From positions 40,240 through 104,239 of the forward strand of contig NZ_JAFJSY010000005.1 of assembly GCF_019857225.1 (NCBI RefSeq): 64,000 bases of DNA, in the 5' to 3' direction. This document shows positions 16,091-24,199 of the stretch, piece by piece. Position 1 is the first letter of the stretch. Each line of letters begins with the position of its first letter. The position numbers and the translations under genes are program-made. The notes under the pieces were generated by a model. That model had not been told where the DNA came from, did no database searches, and worked only from the letters and a program-made list of their open reading frames with translations. This stretch comes from Streptomyces plumbidurans. GTDB lineage: Bacteria > Actinomycetota > Actinomycetes > Streptomycetales > Streptomycetaceae.

Positions 16091-16113
16091 TTGTCAGTGG
16101 CGGCTTGTACCTT
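16091..16113 (+). promoter_or_regulatory. PafBC-type (RecA-independent) DNA-damage promoter
   Basis: TTGTCAGTG (16091-16099), 8 nt, then TACCTT (16108-16113) is a second exact match to TTGTCRGTG-N8-TANNNT. The -10 ends 6 nt before the ATG at 16120, so the transcript is expected to be leaderless. Damage induction is inferred from the motif. Confidence 0.78.
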
Positions 16114-16119
16114 GCGGGC

Positions 16120-16692
16120 ATGGGTGTCTATCTGGTCAATGTGAGTGCGCAGGAATGGTCCGACGCCGAGGAGGAGGGCGGCAAGGTGGAGATCGCCGCT
16201 GGGCTCGACGCCGAGCTGCGGCGGCGGGGGCTTCCGCCGTACGAGGTCGCGGCGAGGGAGGAGCCGGCCTGGTTCGAGGAGAAGCTCGGCCCTTCCATGG
16301 ACGGGTTCGCCGCGCTGTGCCGGGCGCATCTGACGCCGGCGGAGCAGCAGACCCTCAGCGACTGGTCGGTGCTGGTGCCGGTCTCGCTCGACGAGGAGAT
16401 ACGACTGCCCATCGCCTCGGGCTACACGGACACGACGGTGATCGCGGGAGCGCCGCAGGTGCTCGCCCTCGCCCAGCGGCTGGCCACGATCCTCGGCCTG
16501 CCCGCCGAGGTGCCGGAGGAAGCGGGAAATCTCGGACTGACGTTCTGGTTCCTCGAAGGGGAGGCGGAGGCACTCGCGGCCACCCGGCCCGGGCCCTGGT
16601 CCGAGGACCTGGACACCGCCTTCTACGTGGCGCTCTATCTACGGGCGGCACAGCACTCGATGCGCCACGGATGTCCCGTGGCCTACAGCTGA
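16120..16692 (+). CDS. Hypothetical protein under a DNA-damage-type promoter
   Basis: A 190-aa soluble acidic protein with no domain I recognise. Features are an initial beta-like stretch 'GVYLVNVSAQEW', a mixed middle part with 'VLVPVSLDEEIRLPIASGYTDTTVIAGAPQVLALAQRLATILGLP', and a C-terminal 'DTAFYVALYLRAAQHSMRHGCPVAYS'. The start is fixed by the leaderless promoter ending 6 nt upstream; no Shine-Dalgarno is present. It has no operon partner. A 23-bp duplication repeats its last codons and stop. The promoter suggests a stress or DNA-damage role, otherwise unknown. Confidence 0.72.
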   Translation: MGVYLVNVSAQEWSDAEEEGGKVEIAAGLDAELRRRGLPPYEVAAREEPAWFEEKLGPSMDGFAALCRAHLTPAEQQTLSDWSVLVPVSLDEEIRLPIASGYTDTTVIAGAPQVLALAQRLATILGLPAEVPEEAGNLGLTFWFLEGEAEALAATRPGPWSEDLDTAFYVALYLRAAQHSMRHGCPVAYS

Positions 16693-16717
16693 AGTGTCCC
16701 GTGGCCTACAGCTGAAG
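16672..16717. repeat. 23-bp exact tandem duplication over a stop codon
   Basis: The 23 bp from 16672 to 16694 (containing the final codons and TGA of the preceding gene) are repeated exactly at 16695-16717. The second copy lies after the stop, so the protein is unchanged. Confidence 0.75.
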
Positions 16718-16755
16718 CTGAACCGCGCCTCACCGTGCGACGCGCTGGCGGGTCG

Positions 16756-17910
16756 TCACGCGTCCGCCACCGATTCGAAGTCCACCTGACCCCGCGTCAC
16801 GCCCAGCGCGTCCGCGTCCACCGAGCGCCGTAGCGCCTCGTGCAGTTTCGCCGGGGTCAGCACGCCCAGGAAGCGTGAGCCGTCCAGCACCGCGACCCAC
16901 CCGGCGTCGTGCTGGAGCATCACGCCGAACGCCTGCTTGAGGGGCGCGCCCACGGGCACCCAGGCCTTCATCCGGTGCACCCGGTCCCCGACCGGACGGG
17001 ACGTGCCGAGGTCGTCGATGCCGACCCAGCCGTGCAGATCGCCCTGCGTGTCGAGGACGACGGCCCAGCGCGCCCCCTCCGCCCGCAGTCGCTCTGCCGC
17101 GTTCTCGCCCGTCTCGTCCAGCCGCGCGACCGGTGGCTGCTCCAGGTCGTCGGCCTCGATCTCGGTGACCGACAGCCGCTTCAGCCCCCGGTCGGCGCCG
17201 ACGAACCCGGCGACATACGGCGTCGCCGGGGTGCCGAGCACCGCGCCGGGCGTGTCGAACTGCTCGATCCGCCCCTGCCCGTACACGGCGATCCGGTCGC
17301 CGAGCCGTACCGCCTCCTCGATGTCGTGCGTGACCAGCAGCACCGTCTTGCGCACCGCCGCCTGCATCCGCAGGAACTCGTCCTGCAACTGCTCCCGCAC
17401 GACGGGGTCGACGGCACCGAACGGCTCGTCCATCAGCAGCACCGGCGGGTCGGCGGCGAGGGCCCGCGCCACGCCGACCCGTTGCCGCTGGCCGCCGGAG
17501 AGCTGGTCGGGATAGCGCGGCCCGTACCGCTTGGGGTCGAGGCCCACCAGATCGAGCAGCTCGGCGGCCCGCTCGCGGGCCCTCGCCCGCTTCCAGCCGA
17601 TCAGCGCGGGCACGGTCGCCGTGTTGTCGAGGACTGTGCGGTGCGGGAAGAGCCCGACCTGCTGGATGACGTAGCCGATCCGCCGCCGCAGCCGCACGGG
17701 GTCGACCCCGGCGATGTCCTCGCCGTTCACGAGGATCCGCCCGGAGGTCGGCTCGATGAGCCGGTTGACCATCATCATGGTGGTCGTCTTGCCGCAGCCG
17801 GAGGGCCCGACGAGCGTGACGAGTTCGCCCTCGGACACCTCGAAACTCAGGTCGTCCACGGCCGTCGTACCGTCCGGATACCGCTTGGTGACCTGCTCGA
17901 ACCGGATCAT
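16756..17910 (-). CDS. Glycine betaine/choline-type ABC transporter ATPase with CBS domains
   Basis: A 384-aa ATPase. Walker A is GPSGCGKTTT, Q-loop 'YVIQQVGLFPHRTV', signature LSGGQRQR, Walker B 'VLLMDEPFGAVDP', H-loop 'LLVTHDIEEA'. Residues from about 255 onward carry two CBS-like modules ('RWAVVLDTQGDLHGWVGIDDL', 'PLKQAFGVMLQHDAGWVAVLDGSRFLGVLTPAKL'), which in OpuA/OpuC sense ionic strength. It most likely energises the two permeases at 13750-15098 although encoded convergently. ATG 17910 is used; a GTG at 17916 is also possible. No good Shine-Dalgarno is seen. Confidence 0.88.
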   Translation of the reverse strand: MIRFEQVTKRYPDGTTAVDDLSFEVSEGELVTLVGPSGCGKTTTMMMVNRLIEPTSGRILVNGEDIAGVDPVRLRRRIGYVIQQVGLFPHRTVLDNTATVPALIGWKRARARERAAELLDLVGLDPKRYGPRYPDQLSGGQRQRVGVARALAADPPVLLMDEPFGAVDPVVREQLQDEFLRMQAAVRKTVLLVTHDIEEAVRLGDRIAVYGQGRIEQFDTPGAVLGTPATPYVAGFVGADRGLKRLSVTEIEADDLEQPPVARLDETGENAAERLRAEGARWAVVLDTQGDLHGWVGIDDLGTSRPVGDRVHRMKAWVPVGAPLKQAFGVMLQHDAGWVAVLDGSRFLGVLTPAKLHEALRRSVDADALGVTRGQVDFESVADA

Positions 17911-17986
17911 GATCACACGCTAACGGCGCGGCTCCCGCTCGGCCCTTCAGCGGCGTCCCACCGGGGATGAAGCCCTCGCTCCGTTT

Positions 17987-18000
17987 TTGAACGGTTTCAA
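17987..18000. promoter_or_regulatory. LacI-type operator candidate upstream of alpha-L-rhamnosidase
   Basis: TTGAA-CGGT-TTCAA (17987-18000) is an inverted repeat resembling LacI-family sites. A TTGACG -35-like hexamer follows at 18010. It is likely part of the rhamnose regulon with the sites at 18109, 29010 and 29187. Confidence 0.55.
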
Positions 18001-18108
18001 TGAACGGGCTTGACGCATTCGGCCATTGTTGGAGCCTGTACGCAATTTCCGCTGCCCGAACGGTAGACGGCCGCCCCAACTGCCACTAGCTTCACCGTCG
18101 ACCGCTCT

Positions 18109-18120
18109 GAAACGTTACAA
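18109..18120. promoter_or_regulatory. LacI-type operator TGAAACGTTACA
   Basis: TGAAACGTTACA differs by one base from the perfect LacI-family palindrome TGAAACGTTTCA and has the central CG typical of the family. It lies 26 bp upstream of the rhamnosidase start, well placed to block transcription. Binding by the LacI protein encoded at 35673 is inferred. Confidence 0.65.
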
Positions 18121-18145
18121 CTCCGACCAGCCGAAGGGACACGGC

Positions 18146-21100
18146 ATGACCGACGGAGTCGACAACAGGAACGGCAGGACAGTGCGCCGGAGAACGGTGC
18201 TCACCACCGCGCTGGGCGTGGTGCCCGTCGCCCTCGCCGGTGGCACGGCAGGCGCCGTACCGGCCGAGGCCGCGCCGCTCGGGGAGCGCGCTGCCGTCGA
18301 GGGCCTGACCGTCGAGCACCGCACGAACCCCCTGGGCGTGGACGCCGCCCACCCGCGCTTCGGCTGGCGCATGGCCTCCTCGGCCCGGGGCCGGCGCCAG
18401 TCCGCGTACCGCATCCTCGTCGCGTCCTCGGCCGAACGCCTGGTCCGGGGCCGCGCCGACGTCTGGGACAGCGGCCGGATCGCCGCCGCCGACTCGGTGG
18501 CCATCCGCTACGCCGGAAACGCGCTGCGCCCCTCGACCCGCCACCACTGGACGGTTCAGGTGTGGGACGAGCGCGGCCGTCCCCTCCCGGCCGCCCCGCC
18601 CGCCCACTTCGAGACCGGTCTGCTCAGCACCGACGGCGTGACCGGCTGGGACGGCGCGAAGTGGATCAGCATGGCGGGCAAGGCGCCAGGCAGCGCCGGA
18701 TCGCCACTGCTCAGACGGGAGACGGCTCTCAAGGGCCGCCGGGTGAGCGAGGCCCGGCTCTACGTCTCCGCTCTCGGCGTGTACGAGGCCTACGTCAACG
18801 GCCGGCGCGTCGAGGCACCGCAGGACGGCGGCACGACCCCCGAACTGCTCACCCCGGGCTGGACCAACTACGACACCACCGTCAGCTACCTGACCTACGA
18901 CGTCACCGAGCTGATCGGCCAGGACCGACAGGTCACGCTCGCGGCCGTGCTCGGCAACGGCTGGTACAACGGCCGCATCGGCGAGAACAGCGTCTACTGG
19001 TCCAGGGACGGCAACCCTCTCGCCCTCAAGGCCAAGTTGCTGATCCGCTACGCCGACGGCTCCACGCAGACCGTCGTGACCACACCCGGCGACGACTGGC
19101 GGGCCACGGACACCGGCCCCTACCGCGCCGACGACATCTACGACGGGCAGACCTACGACGCCCGCAAGGAGATACCCGGCTGGACCGCGAGCGGCTTCGA
19201 CGCCTCCGCGTGGGCAGGCACCGAGGAACACCCGTACGCTCGCAGGTTCCCGGACGCCAAGCTGGTCGCCTACCCGGGCGAGAGCGCCCGGCTGATGTCC
19301 CGCTGGGACCGGCGCCCGCAGTCGGTCACCGTGTACACCGGGGTCACCGGCGAGGCCGGCAGCCCCAACGGCAGGGGCCACGTCGTCGTCGACCCCGCCC
19401 GCACGGTCACCGACCCGGCGAAGGCCGCCACCGCCCAGGTCACCCTGCACCCCGGCGACACCGCCGTGGTCGACCTCGGCCAGAACATGGTCGGCGTCCC
19501 CCGCTACAGCCTGCGCGGCCCGGCCGGCGCCCAAGTCACCCTCAAACTGGGCGAGATGCTCAACGACACGAGCGCGGGCGCCGACGGCCCCGAGGGCTCG
19601 GTCTACCGCGCCAACCTGCGCTCCGCCAAAGCCACCAGCACCTACACCCTCAAGGGCGACCCGGCGGGGGAGACCCACCAGGACTCCCTCACCTTCTACG
19701 GCTTCCGCTACGCCTCCGTCACCGCGACCGACACCGTCACCCTCACCGGACTGACCGGCAAGGTCGCCACCTCCGCGATCCGCGAGACCGGCGCGATCAG
19801 CACCGACGACGCCACCGTCAACCAGCTCATCAGCAACGTCCATTGGGGCCAGCGCGGCAACTACCTGTGGGTGCCCACCGACTGCCCGCAGCGCGACGAA
19901 CGCCTCGGCTGGACCGGCGACACCCAGCTCTTCTCCAACACCGGCCTCTACAACGCCGACGCCGTCAACTTCCTCAGCCACTTCGAGGACACCCTGATCG
20001 AGTCCCAGAAGACCTACGGCGCGGACGGCACCCAGTTCACCCACGTCGCCCCCGGCAACCGCTACAACGGGCCCGAACCGGCCAGCGGTTGGGCCGACGT
20101 CGGCGTGGTCGTGCCGTGGACCGTCTGGCAGATGTCCGGCGACACCACGATCGTCGACCGCAGTTGGGCGGCGATGACGGCGTACATGGACTGGATCCAC
20201 GCGCGCACCGGCGACACCTACGCAGGGCAGGGCGCGATCTTCGGCGACTGGCTCGCCTTCCAGGACACCAGCACCCAGTTCATCAGCGACCTCTACTACG
20301 GCCACAGCGCCCGCCTCATGATCGACATGGCCCGCGCCACCGGCCGCACCGCCGAAACCGCCGCCTACGAGGACCTGTTCGGCCACATCAAGCGTGCGTT
20401 CATCACCAAGTACGTCGTCACCGACCCGGCCACCGGGAAGATCACCGTCCGCTCCAGCCTCGGCAACGCGCCGTCCACGGGCGGCAAGCCGGAGGACAAC
20501 ACGCAGACGTCGCTGCTGTGGATCCTCAAACTCGGCTTCTACGACACCGAGGCCCAGCGCCGCGAGCTGGTGGCGATGCTCGCCGACAACATCGGCAACG
20601 ACGCGGCCTACAAGGCCGCCCACCCCGACAGCACACGGGTCAAGTACGCCGAGAACACCCTCTCCGTCGGCTTCCTCGGCGTGAACGTCCTGGCCCCGGT
20701 CCTCACCGACGAGGGCCGCGTCGACCTGGCGTACAAACTGCTGCACCAGGACGCGATGCCGTCCTGGCTGTTCTCGGTGGAGAACGGCGCCACCACCGTC
20801 TGGGAGCGCTGGAACTCGTACTCCAAGAAGGACGGGTTCGGCCCGGTCGACATGAACTCGTTCAACCACTACTCCTACGGCGCGATCATGGAGTGGATGT
20901 ACGAGAGCATGGCCGGCATCGCCAAGGATCCGGCCGAGCCCGGATTCAAGCACTTCTTCCTGCGGCCGCACGTCGACCCGACGGGCAAGATCACCCAGGT
21001 GTCGGGCTCGCACCTGTCCCCGTACGGCGAGATCACCAGCGCCTGGTCGGCCACGGACCGGCGGCTGACCTACCGGGCCACCGTGCCCGCCAACAGCACG

Positions 21101-21259
21101 GCCACCCTGCGCATCCCCACCACCGATCCGGACACCGTCCGCGAGGGCCGCACCCCGCTCGCCCGGGTGCGGGGCGTGAAGTTCCTGGGCTTCGCGGACG
21201 GCACGGCTTCGTACCGACTCCCGTCCGGGGCCTACGAGTTGACGTCGGCGCTCGGCTGA
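18146..21259 (+). CDS. Secreted alpha-L-rhamnosidase, GH78 family
   Basis: A 1037-aa secreted enzyme that releases terminal L-rhamnose from plant glycosides and polysaccharides. The N-terminus has a twin-arginine signal ('RRRTVLTTALGVVPVALAGG', cleaved near AEA). Beta domains follow (residues about 50-450), then the (alpha/alpha)6 catalytic domain. The GH78 motif 'DCPQRDERLGWTGD' is at about residues 577-590 and the second acidic motif 'TTVWERWNSY' at about 886; a C-terminal beta domain ends the protein. The length is usual for bacterial GH78. LacI-type operators lie upstream. It opens the rhamnose pathway encoded downstream. The 3' end overlaps the convergent lutC by 28 bp. Confidence 0.93.
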   Translation: MTDGVDNRNGRTVRRRTVLTTALGVVPVALAGGTAGAVPAEAAPLGERAAVEGLTVEHRTNPLGVDAAHPRFGWRMASSARGRRQSAYRILVASSAERLVRGRADVWDSGRIAAADSVAIRYAGNALRPSTRHHWTVQVWDERGRPLPAAPPAHFETGLLSTDGVTGWDGAKWISMAGKAPGSAGSPLLRRETALKGRRVSEARLYVSALGVYEAYVNGRRVEAPQDGGTTPELLTPGWTNYDTTVSYLTYDVTELIGQDRQVTLAAVLGNGWYNGRIGENSVYWSRDGNPLALKAKLLIRYADGSTQTVVTTPGDDWRATDTGPYRADDIYDGQTYDARKEIPGWTASGFDASAWAGTEEHPYARRFPDAKLVAYPGESARLMSRWDRRPQSVTVYTGVTGEAGSPNGRGHVVVDPARTVTDPAKAATAQVTLHPGDTAVVDLGQNMVGVPRYSLRGPAGAQVTLKLGEMLNDTSAGADGPEGSVYRANLRSAKATSTYTLKGDPAGETHQDSLTFYGFRYASVTATDTVTLTGLTGKVATSAIRETGAISTDDATVNQLISNVHWGQRGNYLWVPTDCPQRDERLGWTGDTQLFSNTGLYNADAVNFLSHFEDTLIESQKTYGADGTQFTHVAPGNRYNGPEPASGWADVGVVVPWTVWQMSGDTTIVDRSWAAMTAYMDWIHARTGDTYAGQGAIFGDWLAFQDTSTQFISDLYYGHSARLMIDMARATGRTAETAAYEDLFGHIKRAFITKYVVTDPATGKITVRSSLGNAPSTGGKPEDNTQTSLLWILKLGFYDTEAQRRELVAMLADNIGNDAAYKAAHPDSTRVKYAENTLSVGFLGVNVLAPVLTDEGRVDLAYKLLHQDAMPSWLFSVENGATTVWERWNSYSKKDGFGPVDMNSFNHYSYGAIMEWMYESMAGIAKDPAEPGFKHFFLRPHVDPTGKITQVSGSHLSPYGEITSAWSATDRRLTYRATVPANSTATLRIPTTDPDTVREGRTPLARVRGVKFLGFADGTASYRLPSGAYELTSALG

Positions 21260-21900
21260 TCGCTCACCAGCACCACCTCCAGGGTGCGCGGACCGTGCAC
21301 CCCCTCGACCCGGTCCAGCTCGATGTCACTGGTCGCCGACGGACCGGAGATCCACGTCAACGGGCGGGCCGGGTCGAGGCGTTCGAGAGCCTGGGGCACG
21401 GAGGAGACGACCTGCTCCGGGACCCGTACGACACAGATGTGGTGGTCGGGGACCAGGGTGATGCGGCGGCGGCCCTGGTCGGGGGAGCCGTCGAGGACGA
21501 TGGTGCCGGTCTCGGCGATGGCGACGGCGCAGCCGGTGACGACACTGTCCACCTTGTCCAGCTCGTGCGGCGTGCTCACCGCACGGTCGTGGACCCTGGT
21601 GGGGTCGGCGGCCGACATCCACTCGGGCGGCAGCCACGGCGGCACCAGCACGTACTGGGGTCCCCGCTCGGCGAGCAACCGCATGATGAGGTACGGCAGT
21701 TCGTCCGTCGTCGTGCGGTGCACGAGCGCCCGGTAGTCCGCCAGATTCTCGGCGAGGAGGTTCACCGTCTCCTCGACACTCCGCTCGCCGTGCTCCCGCA
21801 GATAGTCGCGCGGAACCACCTGCTCGTACGGCGTGTCGTCCTTCGGTACGTCGGCGAGCGCCCGCCGCACCCGGCCCAGAACCCGTTCCCTGCTGCTCAC
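21232..21900 (-). CDS. lutC: LutC, LUD domain subunit of L-lactate oxidation complex
   Basis: A 222-aa LUD-domain protein ('VDSVVTGCAVAIAETGTIVLDG...ITLVPDHHICVVRVPEQVV', then 'ISGPSATSDIELDRVEGVHGPRTLEVVLV'). With LutA and LutB it oxidises L-lactate to pyruvate in the cytoplasm. The GTG start (21900) overlaps the LutB stop. It is the last gene of a five-gene run (rhaD-rhaB-lutA-lutB-lutC), which places lactate oxidation downstream of rhamnose-derived lactaldehyde. Its end overlaps the rhamnosidase gene by 28 bp in antisense. Confidence 0.92.
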   Translation of the reverse strand: MSSRERVLGRVRRALADVPKDDTPYEQVVPRDYLREHGERSVEETVNLLAENLADYRALVHRTTTDELPYLIMRLLAERGPQYVLVPPWLPPEWMSAADPTRVHDRAVSTPHELDKVDSVVTGCAVAIAETGTIVLDGSPDQGRRRITLVPDHHICVVRVPEQVVSSVPQALERLDPARPLTWISGPSATSDIELDRVEGVHGPRTLEVVLVSDQPSADVNS

Positions 21901-23375
21901 TTGGCGCCGCCCTTTCCACCGTTGGTCCGCTGCCACCAGTCCCGGAACGGCTCGGCCGGAACCGCCGGCAGGTCCCGGCTGTCGCTCCATGCCCTGCCCG
22001 GCCCGGGCAGGGTGCGCGGATGCAGTCGGCGCGTGCGGGAGGCGAGGCGCTGGCCAGTGCGCAGGGCGCCGGGGTGGGTGAACGCCCAGCGTGCGGCACG
22101 CATCGCGGTCCGCTCGGCGGCATGACCCTTCGCGGGCTGCAATACCACCTTGTTGCCCTCGCGGACCACCTGCCCGCCCTCCACGACCCGCTCGCGCAGA
22201 TGCACCAGCACCTCGGGGATGTCGATCGCGACCGGGCACACCTCGTAGCAGGCACCGCACAGACTCGACGCGTACGGCAGTGAGGCGTCGATCTCGCTTG
22301 CCGTGCCGCGCAGTTGGGGGCTGAGGATGGCGCCGATCGGGCCCGGGTAGACCGAGCCGTAGGCGTGGCCGCCCGCCCGTTCGTACACCGGGCAGACATT
22401 GAGGCAGGCCGAGCAGCGAATGCAGCGCAGGGCCTGCCGGCCGACCTCGTCGGCGAGGGTGTCGGTGCGGCCGTTGTCGAGCAGGACCAGATGGAAGGTC
22501 TGCGGGCCGTCCCCGTCGGTCGTGCCGGTCCACATCGAGGTGTACGGGTTCATGCGCTCGGCCGTCGAGGAGCGGGGGAGGGTCTGCAGGAAGACCTCCA
22601 GGTCCCGCCAGGTCGGCACGATCTTCTCGATGCCGACGACCGAGATCAGCGTCTCGGGCAGGGTGAGGCACATCCGTCCGTTGCCCTCGGACTCGACGAC
22701 CACCAGCGTGCCGGTCTCGGCGACCATGAAGTTGGCGCCGGAGATGCCGACCTTGGCGCGCAGGAACTTCTCGCGCAGATGGAGACGGGCCGCCTCGGCG
22801 AGCTCCGCGGGCGTGTCGGTGAGGCCCTCCGGTGCCGGGCGGCCCCACTCGCTCATCTCGCGCTCGAAGATGTCCCGGATCTCACCGCGGTTGCGGTGGA
22901 TGGCCGGGACCAGGATGTGCGAGGGCCGGTCCTTGCCCAACTGCACGATCAGCTCGGCGAGATCGGTCTCGTAGGCGCGGATGCCCTCCGCCTCCAGAGC
23001 CTCGTTGAGCCCGATCTCCTGTGTGGCCATCGACTTGACCTTGACGACCTCCGACTCGCCCGTCTCCTTGACCAGTTGAGCGACGATCCGGTTGGCCTCC
23101 TCGGCGTCGGCCGCCCAGTGCACCGTGCCGCCCGCGGCCGTGACCGACTCCTCCAACTGCTCCAGATACCGGTCGAGATGACGCAGCGTGTGGTCCTTGA
23201 TCCGCTTGCCGGCCTCCCGCAGCGCCGCCCAGTCGGACACCTCCGCCACGGCCTTGGCCCGCTTGGCCCGGATGGTGTGCGTGGCGTGGCGCAGGTTCCC
23301 GCGCAGCGTCTGGTTGCCCACCGCCTCGTGCGCGGCCTTCGGGAAGGCCGGCATCCCGACGAACGTCCCGCTCAT
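21897..23375 (-). CDS. lutB: LutB, iron-sulfur LUD protein of L-lactate oxidation
   Basis: A 492-aa protein. It has an N-terminal LUD domain with 'GISGANFMVAETGTLVVVESEGNGRM', then a ferredoxin-like region with 'CIRCSACLNVCPVY' and 'CGACYEVCPVAIDIP' for two [4Fe-4S] clusters, and a basic C-terminal tail. It transfers electrons during L-lactate oxidation together with LutA and LutC. ATGA overlaps link it to lutA and GTGA overlap links it to lutC. Confidence 0.94.
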   Translation of the reverse strand: MSGTFVGMPAFPKAAHEAVGNQTLRGNLRHATHTIRAKRAKAVAEVSDWAALREAGKRIKDHTLRHLDRYLEQLEESVTAAGGTVHWAADAEEANRIVAQLVKETGESEVVKVKSMATQEIGLNEALEAEGIRAYETDLAELIVQLGKDRPSHILVPAIHRNRGEIRDIFEREMSEWGRPAPEGLTDTPAELAEAARLHLREKFLRAKVGISGANFMVAETGTLVVVESEGNGRMCLTLPETLISVVGIEKIVPTWRDLEVFLQTLPRSSTAERMNPYTSMWTGTTDGDGPQTFHLVLLDNGRTDTLADEVGRQALRCIRCSACLNVCPVYERAGGHAYGSVYPGPIGAILSPQLRGTASEIDASLPYASSLCGACYEVCPVAIDIPEVLVHLRERVVEGGQVVREGNKVVLQPAKGHAAERTAMRAARWAFTHPGALRTGQRLASRTRRLHPRTLPGPGRAWSDSRDLPAVPAEPFRDWWQRTNGGKGGAK

Positions 23376-24127
23376 GCCGCAGGCTCCTCTTCCGTGCTGG
23401 CCAGGATCTCCGCGATGTGCACCGGCCGCATCCCGCTGTCGAGCCGCGTCATCGTGCCGCCGATGTGCATCAGACAGGAGTTGTCGGCCGCGCACAGCAC
23501 CTCGGCGCCGGTCGACTCGGCGTTGCGCACCTTGTCCGTGCCCATCGCCGCCGAGACGTCGGCGTTCTTCAGGGCGAAGGTGCCGCCGAACCCGCAGCAC
23601 TCCTCGGCGCCCGGCAGCTCGACCAGCTCCAGGCCCTTCACGGCCTCCAGCAGACGGCGCGGACGGTCCCCGAGACCGAGGCTGCGCAGCCCGTGACAGG
23701 TGGGGTGATAGGTGACCCGGTGCGGATAGCAGGCGCCGACGTCGGTCACGCCCAGGACGTCCACCAGGAACTCCGTCAGCTCGTACGTCTTCGGCACCAC
23801 CCGCTCCAGGGTCGCCGCGAGCGAGTCTCCGCGCCCCTCGGCCCGGGCCCGCTCACCCATCCGCGGATACAGCTCCCGCACCATCGCCCCGCAGGAACCG
23901 GACGGCGTCACGATCGCCTCGTAGTCCGCGAAGACATCGGAGAAATGCCGGGCCAGCGGCTCGGTCTCATGGCGGTATCCGGTGTTGTAGTGCGCCTGCC
24001 CGCAGCAGGTCTGGGCCATCGGGAAGTCGACCTCGACGCCCAGCCTGGTCAGCAGTTTCACCACGGCGCGCCCGGTGTCCGGATAGAGCGTGTCGTTGAC
24101 GCAGGTCAGGAACAGGGCGACACGCAT
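23372..24127 (-). CDS. lutA: LutA, CCG-domain subunit of L-lactate oxidation
   Basis: A 251-aa Fe-S oxidoreductase with two cysteine-rich CCG domains: 'MAQTCCGQAHYNTGYRHE' near residue 40 and 'GAEECCGFGGTFALKN' near residue 190, plus 'GSCGAMVRE' and 'YHPTCHGLR'. It is the first subunit of the LutABC complex. It starts 72 bp after the rhamnulokinase stop on the same strand, compatible with co-transcription. The short gap shows no convincing terminator. Confidence 0.93.
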   Translation of the reverse strand: MRVALFLTCVNDTLYPDTGRAVVKLLTRLGVEVDFPMAQTCCGQAHYNTGYRHETEPLARHFSDVFADYEAIVTPSGSCGAMVRELYPRMGERARAEGRGDSLAATLERVVPKTYELTEFLVDVLGVTDVGACYPHRVTYHPTCHGLRSLGLGDRPRRLLEAVKGLELVELPGAEECCGFGGTFALKNADVSAAMGTDKVRNAESTGAEVLCAADNSCLMHIGGTMTRLDSGMRPVHIAEILASTEEEPAA

Positions 24128-24199
24128 CGCGGCTCCTAGTTGTCGATCATCGGATGGGTGAAGCGTAGTCCGGGCGCAAGGGTCCGGGGGAGACCCCGC

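Noticed and set aside
18092..21013. 973-codon minus-strand frame opposite the rhamnosidase
   Set aside because: Antisense shadow with Val/Gly/Asp-rich low-complexity translation; the plus strand encodes an intact GH78 enzyme.
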